From: Riptortus pedestris
Taxonomy: Eukaryota; Arthropoda; Insecta; Hemiptera; Alydidae
DNA length: 64,000 nucleotides
Direction of reading: 5' to 3'
NCBI GenBank assembly: GCA_019009955.1
Contig: CM032231.1
Span: 109,339,501-109,403,500 of the forward strand
Part shown: in pieces, positions 57,239-64,000 of the stretch
Layout of the letters: every line of letters starts with the position of its first letter
Numbering within the stretch: the first letter of the stretch is position 1
The notes under the pieces: generated by a model
The model's input: only the letters and a program-made list of their open reading frames with translations
The model's database searches: none
Told to the model about the DNA's origin: nothing
Program-made: the position numbers and the translations under genes

Positions 57239-58051
57239 AAAAGTCCGTCAAGCAGGAGCTGCGAAATCTAAACAGATGTTCCACGTGAAGTTTTACAATA
57301 CATAAATCTGCATATTGCTAACACTTAACACCACCGTGAGTAAATACAAACCGTACGAGAAATCTCTCAGTTAATTTTAATATGCTTTAATGCGTTTTTA
57401 ACTGAAACGGCTTATGAATTGTAAACAAACAGGCATGCAAACCACTCTGAGCTGAACATATTACTGATGGAAAGAAACACAATTACTAATATATGTTTGA
57501 ATATAACATATTAACTCTATTCCAAACAATATCTAGAAATCAATTAATAATGAATCAAAGTAATTTATATTTTAATATCTCAAATTTTAATAGTCCAAGA
57601 ACTAAAGAGGGGGGGGGCAACAGAACGTATTTGCATATATCTCACAAAGTAAAAGGTTACAGAAACCTCTGAACCAATTTCTCGAGAGCCAAACACTCAG
57701 GGGAACAGCCGAAGTAGCTTTCGGCTGTTTCGTCGAAGAATACCGACAATAGCCGATCTCATCTGGTCAGTTATCCCCACACACTTAATAAAAATGCAAT
57801 CTCGGTTAATATTCAAGATAGAGAATAAACGTATATAACAATATTTATAACACATTTAATTTGCAATATGATTGATTGGTATACACCTTTTCGATCCGTA
57901 TAGTTATAGAAACGGAGATATTTTGAATTTTCGAAAATCCTCCCCTCTAAGTCACCCCTCCCACTGGTCCGATTTTTGCCATTAACGGACTAGATCTTTC
58001 TTTTACAGAAAACGATCAAATAGAAATTACGACCTCAAGAGCGTTAACAGA

Positions 58052-58106
<55 letters not shown>

Positions 58107-58217
58107 GAACAGACCTCATTTTCGTTATCCTGGGTAGAACATTTGCAGAATTTTTTCAAAAATCGCGTCATGAGTACGACCTCAATAGCAGATTTCCCCT
58201 AAGGGAAATCAGCTAAA
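57239..58217 (-). mobile_element. Hlt copy, A/B chimera, complete
   Basis: 3' end AAGTCCGTCAAGCAGGAGC with type A interior to about 57640. Next comes a type B-like segment (CCGAAGTAGCTTTCGGCTG; CCGATCTCATCTGG), then the normal middle, (TA)n at about 58056-58100 and the 5' palindrome. At 979 bp it is the longest uninterrupted copy. Confidence 0.87.
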
Positions 58218-58679
58218 ATAAGGCATGTTTTTAAGGCACATCGTATGATAACGAACAAATAAAAATTCATGTTAGCCACATATAATGTTACCAATGATAT
58301 TGGGAGCTAACGCTAGAGGGCATAGGTTGGATTGATAAGAGGCGATAAGGGTTGGAAGTATTTATATGGGTGTAAAAAGGGCTCCTATACAGTGGTATAT
58401 GGGAGGGTTGTGGCAGCGATAACACCTCACTAATGGTACATCTCTCTACTTCACTTCTTTATACTTCTTTTTACAGCTGTCTCCTTATTTCTTTGTCCCA
58501 CCTGCATTAGGGCTCGCTCTGAGATGCGCCTTTCACACGCTAAACGAGAGTTCAAAGAGTTTTATGAAATTTCTTTTAAAAAAAATGAAAGGGTCGTCAT
58601 TAAAATAATAAATGGGGACTCAAAGTTGGGTTTCCGGCAGGTGCTGGTTCTTAAGCAGCAAGTGTGTTGGAATTAAAGA
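58218..58679. other. No recognisable feature
   Basis: Spacer with no family match. Confidence 0.35.
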
Positions 58680-58732
58680 GCGTCAACCAGATGGTGCGTA
58701 ATCTAAGCATATTTCCCACGGGATGGATATGT
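58680..58732 (-). mobile_element. Hlt 3'-end scrap
   Basis: GCGTCAACCAGATGG...ATCTAAGCATATTTCCCACG is a worn 3' terminus. Confidence 0.55.
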
Positions 58733-58928
58733 TGATACACTTATCATCTCATCTCACCACCTGTGTTCTATTTCTCCCTTACTAACAAGCCTTTGTATAT
58801 AGGAATTAACATGTTGACTTGACTGAAGAGCTGAAAGTGGACACCGGATGTTTACTTGTAGCTAAAACCAAAATAAAATACAATTAAATCTGTAATAAGT
58901 CGAGTTAGCGAAAACATGTACAAAACAA

Positions 58929-59350
58929 AAAAGTCCGTCACGCAGGGGCTGCGTAAACTAAGCAGATTTCCCACGTGAAGTTTTACAATAGAGAAATCTG
59001 CCTACTAATAACGGCAGTAGTAAATAATCTCTAAACCAATTCACCAGGGACGACTAGATTTTGGTAGAAAGTCCCGAATATCGCCGACTTCTGCCGACCA
59101 CTCACACAATACAAATGCAAATATCTCGGTTAATATTCAAGATACAGAATAAATGTATAGAACAATATTTATAGTAAATTTAATTTGCAACGGAGATATT
59201 TCGTATTTTCAAAAATCCCCCCTCTAAACCCCCCCTCCCACTGGTATGATTTCAGCCAGTAACGAACTTGATCTTCATTTTTACATAAAACGATTAAATT
59301 CCGAGTTTCGTAACGATCAAACAAAAGTTGCGACCGCTAGAGCGTTAACA

Positions 59351-59411
<61 letters not shown>

Positions 59412-59520
59412 GAACGGATCTCATTTTCGTCATCTTTTATGCAGATTTGATGGACATTAGAAAATAGTTTTCAAAAATCATGTGGCGAGTACATCCACAG
59501 GAGATGATTTGAAATTTGTT
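58929..59520 (-). mobile_element. Hlt copy, type B-like, 5' end decayed
   Basis: Perfect 3' end (AAGTCCGTCACGCAGGGGCT). The interior carries a small deletion that removes the GGATCGAAAAATT block. (TA)n lies at about 59353-59404. A degraded 5' end (CATCTTTTATGCAGATTTG...) lacks the palindrome. Confidence 0.85.
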
Positions 59521-59539
59521 AATAACATCTTTCCCGAAT

Positions 59540-60487
59540 AAATCAAAAGCGAAACATTACGAATTATCTATAAATAGTGATATACACGTTTATTCTGTAT
59601 CTTGAAAATTAACCAAAATATTTGCATTCTTCAGTTTTTAGCCAGCAACAAACCCTCCCCCCACATCTACTCATGTTACATAAACAATACTCTTTTATAT
59701 GTTAAACAATATTATTCGAAGCTTAAACACCAAATATTGTTTTCAAGAGACCTTTTCTTTATACGAGATACATGCAGATGTGTTCTGGAGACCGCTCCCT
59801 CCCTCCCCCCATCTTAAGTCCTTGGACTACTAAACTTTGATTGATTGAGATAAAAATTCTGATTCTGAAAAACTCTGATTCAATATAAATTACCGTACTA
59901 GATATAGTAAATAGTTTTCAATTAAATTAATATTGTTACGTTTATTACATAACCAGTAATAAACGCTCTTTATTAGAGTTCTTTTGGATTGCAAAATTAA
60001 ACACACACAAGCTTCAGAGTTTTTATCATTACACAATTTATTTAACAATGGACTACACACTTGGTTAATTATTTTTAATTACTACTCACGGTACGCACTG
60101 ATAGCTTCTCTGTTCTTCAGATTACACAGTCCAATAATTCACTCACGATCACTGAAGTTCACAAAAACACGGCACCGCACGGTCCTTTACTTCGCGAAGT
60201 TAATGGCACTGCACTGTCTAAATACGTGACACGTATACACGTGTAAACACGTACTTAATTTTCGCAACTATATGTTATAATCTGGTATTATTTTAATAAT
60301 TGTTTTTTTTTCCGGTGAGATGTTGGCAGGCCTGTTTTGTTTACATTTCAGACGCTTCCCGTCGGGAGGGGAAAGACTTCCTATTACCGCTTGTATTTAT
60401 TCACGGTTGTGTTGTGATACCAGTGTGTAGATTTATATATTGTTAAACTTCATGAGGGAAATCTGCTTTGCTGGGTGACAGACTTTT
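59540..60487 (+). mobile_element. Hlt copy, type A, 3' half, split by an LTR element
   Basis: 59540-59933 and 60270-60487 form one type A interior (CCTTGGACTACTAAACTTTG; GTTGGCAGGCCTG; GAGGGAAATCTGCTTTG). The hairpin is deleted and the copy ends GTGACAGACTTTTT. It lies head-to-head with the preceding minus copy. Confidence 0.83.
59934..60269 (-). mobile_element. LTR copy 2 (Gypsy-like), internally deleted, nested in Hlt
   Basis: Ends TGTTACG and CGCAACT. Flanked by ATAT at 59930-59933 and 60270-60273. It shares the first about 280 bp of the 14.2 kb LTR, including the CGTTTATTAC/GTAATAAACG stem, then lacks the promoter part. Type A Hlt sequence is continuous once it is removed. Confidence 0.78.
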
Positions 60488-60906
60488 TATTTTGTTATGA
60501 TTACAATTTTTAATGTTACATATTGAATTAAAAGTATGAACAGACTAATATCTTACGATATCCCGGGAGTGAAGTAATATTGGAGGGAGAAGATAGTTTC
60601 TGCTGCGTCTGTTCGATATCTCGCACAATGCCGTACTCCGGGCTAAAATTAATATCTGTCATCCAGGACGAGGCAGTGTGAATAGAAATGATTAATCCAC
60701 CCCCTATCTCCAGCAGGGGATGCCCGTATTGCAGTATGCTTCCTCCATTGCAACCACCGGCTGAATACTGTCACACCGACATGTAACAATACTACACATT
60801 CGTCCAGAATTATACCCTGTTTTAATCGGGGGCTTAAAACGGCAAGAAAATGTCTTTCCTCCTGCGGAAATAATAAATCGCATCATATAATACTCTTATT
60901 TAAATA
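60488..60906. other. No recognisable feature
   Basis: Spacer. The minus frame 60704-60886 has no known domain. Confidence 0.35.
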
Positions 60907-61018
60907 ATAGGCCGTCAGGCAGGGGCTGCGCAAACTAAGCAGATTTCCTACGTGGCTCACGTATTCCCGTTTATATCAAAACACAAAAGTTCAATGAGAA
61001 CAATAATTGGTATTTTAT
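60907..61018 (-). mobile_element. Hlt 3'-end fragment, type A
   Basis: GGCCGTCAGGCAGGGGCTGC, AAGCAGATTTCCTACGTGG and the start of a type A interior, cut by a tSINE. Confidence 0.75.
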
Positions 61019-61020
61019 AA

Positions 61021-61244
61021 TTATTCTTATTTATTAATGTCGACTTTCTGCAACTAAGGCTAATTGGGACGGGTTATCTACAGGTTACCACCCTTTTCTA
61101 GCCAGGGTGGGACTTAGGATATTATTTAATGAATTCCGTCACTAAATAATTTCCTTTGCACAGGCGAGAATCGAACTCGTCACTCGAGGTTTACCATATG
61201 GGATTAAGGTCAACGCTTTAACTCACATGGCTAACCTGAGCCCC
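61021..61244 (-). mobile_element. tSINE, complete
   Basis: From the tail (CTTATTTATTAATGTCGAC) through the B box (GCGAGAATCGAACTCG on +) to the head (CATGGCTAACCTGAGCCCC). No clean target duplication found. Confidence 0.85.
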
Positions 61245-61360
61245 TAATCGGCATTTAGTATTTAAATTATGGGTTTTACGTACGTGAATTTAAATTACAT
61301 TGTCTATACCAATACAACAAAATATTTGAGCTATTGAATTGTGTTTTTCCATATAAAAAT
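61245..61360. other. No recognisable feature
   Basis: Short spacer. Confidence 0.3.
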
Positions 61361-62464
61361 ACTAGCTCAGATACCCGGCTTCGCCCGGGAATTGATTTGA
61401 GGCTGAATGGTGATGGTATTTTTTTGGCAAGGCTTTACTTTGCACAATATTTTGACATTTACCCGTCCCAGTGTTTAGGGTTAGTACCCGTTTTTGGCAT
61501 TTGTTAATAATAAAATTAATTTTTTATGTAAGTCTTCACTGTCCTCCATATTGTCATATTTCCCGTCTCCTGTGCATTGTGCATAAATTTCAGCTATTAA
61601 GGACAAAATATTAACATTGATTTGAATTAATTTTTCCAGCTGAGGTACCTGATAGCTCAAATAGAAATGAATTGTTAGCATATTAATATTTCTACGCAAA
61701 TTACTTGCTCCACACATTGTTCCTGGAGAAATGTACAAAAAAAAAGAAAAGTTAATCTAAATAACAAAGTAAACAACTTTTGTTATGTGCATGTTTGTCG
61801 AAAACAAATAGACAATGAAATATCGCGAATTTTTATTTCAGGCCTCCCTTATAATCCCCTCTCCCGTTTTAACCTAAACATTTTAATATAGCTTATAATC
61901 ATGGAAGAATAAATGCTAATTGACATGCCGAGTTTTGTTAAGTTCGGCCCGTCCCTAGAAATGCTGGTATGGCTTATTATAACTAAAGCGTTAGTGCTAA
62001 TACACATACCGAGTTTTATTTATTTTGGTTGGGTCTTTTGTCCCAAATAAAATAGTTCACTTCCGCTATAGGTTTTAGTGTATATCTCGTTTATAATTCA
62101 GTATAAGAAAAAAGTGTATACAACAAAAGTTACTCTAAATAACAAAATAAACAACTTTTGTTATGTTCATTTTTGCCGAAAAACCAATAGGAAACGAAAT
62201 AATTAATTTCAGCCCTCCCTTATAACCCCCACTCCTGTTCGTCTCAGAGGATATTAATATAGCCTAAATTCTAAGTTGAGTTAGTACTAATATACATACC
62301 AAGTTTCAAAAAATTCGGTTCAGCCGTTTATGCGTGAAAAGGTAACAAACAAATAAACAAACACACACGAAAGAAACAAAATGCAGTTATGGTGTCTATG
62401 ACATGTGAAACGAAAAGTTATCGTAAAATTTCGCGAAAAAAATCAATGTACAGACAGAGGTTAC

Positions 62465-62475
<11 letters not shown>
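61361..62475 (+). mobile_element. TAmod copy 12
   Basis: Head CTAGCTCAGATACCCGGC preceded by AAATA, not a long TA tract. It has an extended 5' part sharing CACACATTGTTCCTGGAG with copy 9, modules at about 61841 and 62214 with a splice-like deletion near 61945, and a normal tail entering (TA)n at 62470. Confidence 0.86.
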
Positions 62476-62512
<37 letters not shown>

Positions 62513-62536
62513 TATATATATATATTATGTATATAT

Positions 62537-62672
62537 TAGTCTGTTAACGCTCTTGCCCCGGGTCCGATTTTAGCAATTTTGATCTCAATTTTATATAAAA
62601 CGTTTAAATATTGAGTTTGGTATTGATCAGAAAAAAATGTCAAACACTAGAGCATTGACAGACAAATATGTA
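62537..62672 (-). mobile_element. Hlt middle fragment
   Basis: A short + series (GTCTGTTAACGCTCTTG) abuts a minus series (GGGTCCGATTTTAGC to GAGCATTGACAGAC), giving a small inverted structure beside the (TA)n that borders TAmod copy 12. Confidence 0.65.
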
Positions 62673-62687
62673 TATACAAGGTGTCCC

Positions 62688-63334
62688 GACTTCCCGTGCC
62701 GCCCCTCTTAAATCTCCAATTAATATAATACAAAGTTGAGACTTGGTGTGCCATAACTGAGAACCCTGAAGAATACTTTCAGTCCACATTCTATCTCGTA
62801 ACCTTCTTCAGTACTTCTCCAGTCACCATAACTTTGGAATTTCCAATGGTATTGTCTACTTTTTATAGCGGATTCTTGTAGAAATTCAAATTCTGAAAAT
62901 GTTTATATGGGTATATTTTTCGATTTGATTCATCTTTTAACGGTAAAATGCACAAATCTTGATTTCAGAAACAGCACATTTTATTGAAAAATACTGCAAA
63001 AATAGTTATAATTTATTCTATTTTAATTATATTATTTAAACATTATTGTTATTTAAACATTTTATTCTTGTATTGTACTTTCATAGTTTTATTGACTGTA
63101 TTTATGTGCATGACCAATTATCTGCATTTTTAAAATAGTTTTAGACCAAACTCCATATTTATTGCGCTTTATTGTTAGTAGCTCTGATGATGGGGATGTA
63201 AATTCCTGAGAGTGCTAAGCGTTTTAAAAATAAATTTTGAGCAGCCACAAAACTGTGTTCTGGATAACCTAAAAAGAACATGGACTAAGTATCATAGAAT
63301 ACATATGTATCAAAAAACATAAAAGGATTTTCAA

Positions 63335-63375
<41 letters not shown>
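62688..63375 (+). mobile_element. Possible retroposon with 39-nt poly(A)
   Basis: It begins near CAAGGTGTCCCG and ends in about 39 A residues (63337-63375). A GATGATGGGGATG...AGCGTTTTAAAAATAAA segment near 63187-63235 resembles LINE-type 3' ends. I could not find a target duplication or coding region, so limits and class are uncertain. Confidence 0.4.
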
Positions 63376-63381
<6 letters not shown>

Positions 63382-63528
63382 GACTAGGCCTTAAATTAAC
63401 CTGGAATAGTATAGTAGAATTTTTCTATAGCAAATCAGATTAGTAAAACAGGTTGGGTCAATATAATTTAATGAACATCCTAATTGAAATAAATAAGTGA
63501 TCCAGCTCTTTTCATTATTACCAAACAC
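63376..63528. other. No recognisable feature
   Basis: Short spacer between the poly(A) tract and the last Hlt. Confidence 0.3.
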
Positions 63529-63654
63529 TTTTAGCAGATTTCCCTCAAGGGAAATCAGCTATTGAGGTCGTACTCATGACGCGATTTTCGAAATTTTTCT
63601 TCAAATGTCGATCGATCCTACCTCAAATATGACGAAAATGAGGTCCGTTCAAAA

Positions 63655-63716
<62 letters not shown>

Positions 63717-63717
63717 T
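63529..63717 (+). mobile_element. Hlt 5' half ending in (TA)n
   Basis: AGCAGATTTCCCTCAAGGG through TCGATCGATCCTACCTC to CCGTTCAAAACTGTATATA. (TA)n runs to about 63717, where LTR sequence starts. Confidence 0.88.
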
Positions 63718-64000
63718 ACAAAACCAGTAATAAACGTTGTTAATAAGAGTTCTTTTGGATTGCAAAATTAAACACACACAAGTTTCACAGTTTATCACTG
63801 CACAATTTATTTCACAATGCACAATACTCTTGGTTAATTATTACTACTCACAGAATTACACTGATAGTGTCACTGTTCTTCAGGTTACACAGTCCAATAA
63901 TTCACTCACGGTCACTGCCCTTTACTTCGCGGCTCTGGACTGTCTTAAACACGGCACTAAACTGTTGCTTACAGACACGGCACAACGCTTTACCGCACTG
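63718..64000 (-). mobile_element. LTR copy 3 (Gypsy-like), runs off the window
   Basis: It starts inside the terminal stem (ATTACAAAACCAGTAATAAA) without the first about 10 bp and follows the 14.2 kb LTR to ACGGCACAACGCTTTACCGC at the window end. It lies directly in the (TA)n of an Hlt. The missing part and any internal region would be to the right. Confidence 0.72.

Overview
The window looks like a slice of a large, AT-rich animal genome, most likely an insect. The clues are a mellifera-group mariner, insect-type LINE remnants, a hAT element, a Gypsy-type LTR with ATAT target duplications and long (TA)n tracts. I see no intact host gene, rRNA, tRNA, CRISPR or bacterial-type operon. Every open frame of useful length is either a decayed transposase or reverse-transcriptase fragment, or an accidental frame inside a repeat. 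The window is essentially transposon sediment.

Three non-coding repeat families dominate. I name them here for reference. (1) 'Hlt' is a Helentron/HINE-like family, roughly 40 loci or fragments, perhaps a third of the window by hand estimate. Its 5' end reads AGCAGATTTCCC followed by a palindrome. It then has a conserved block ending TGAGGTCCGTTCAAAA, a (TA)n tract, a block from GTCTGTTAACGC to the G-rich (+) or C-rich (-) run, and a variable 3' interior (type A or type B). Its 3' end reads GGGAAATCTGCT, then the hairpin ACGCAG-CCC-CTGCGT, then GACGGAC and a T run. Strand '+' means the AGCAGATTTCCC end is on the left. (2) 'TAmod' starts TACTAGCTCAGATACCCGG, is built from tandem modules of about 295 bp, and ends in a TTCAGCCG...AACAAACAAACA tail. 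It is usually bounded by (TA)n. (3) 'tSINE' is a tRNA-derived SINE with A and B boxes and a (TAA)n tail.

Layout. 0.5-1.0 kb: 36-bp minisatellite. 1.5-22.4 kb: mainly Hlt copies of all ages with tSINEs, one solo LTR at 14.2 kb, a TAmod fragment at 19.5 kb and a Jockey-like RT scrap at 21.2 kb. 22.4-23.1 kb: an unrecognised repeat rich in GGTAAATCC/GGATTTACC. 23.3-24.6 kb: a full-length dead mariner. 25-29.3 kb: more Hlt. 29.9-37.5 kb: head-to-tail TAmod copies with Hlt in and between them. 38.8 kb: 22-bp minisatellite. 41.1-44.0 kb: a three-level nest (Hlt-B inside hAT inside Hlt-A). 44.7-54.5 kb: two Hlt copies split at their (TA)n tracts by TAmod, plus a GC-rich patch at 50.6 kb. 55-64 kb: TAmod, Hlt, a tSINE, a second LTR copy inside Hlt, a poly(A)-ended retroposon, and a third LTR copy running off the end.

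How the parts interact. The (TA)n tract carried by Hlt acts as a landing site for TAmod and probably for the ATAT-targeting LTR element. Hlt itself inserts into runs of five T without duplicating the target. Two pre-insertion sites can be rebuilt exactly, one from a transposase reading frame and one from TAmod sister copies. Reciprocal nesting shows Hlt-B and TAmod were active in the same period. All mobilising proteins would have to come from autonomous partners outside the window.
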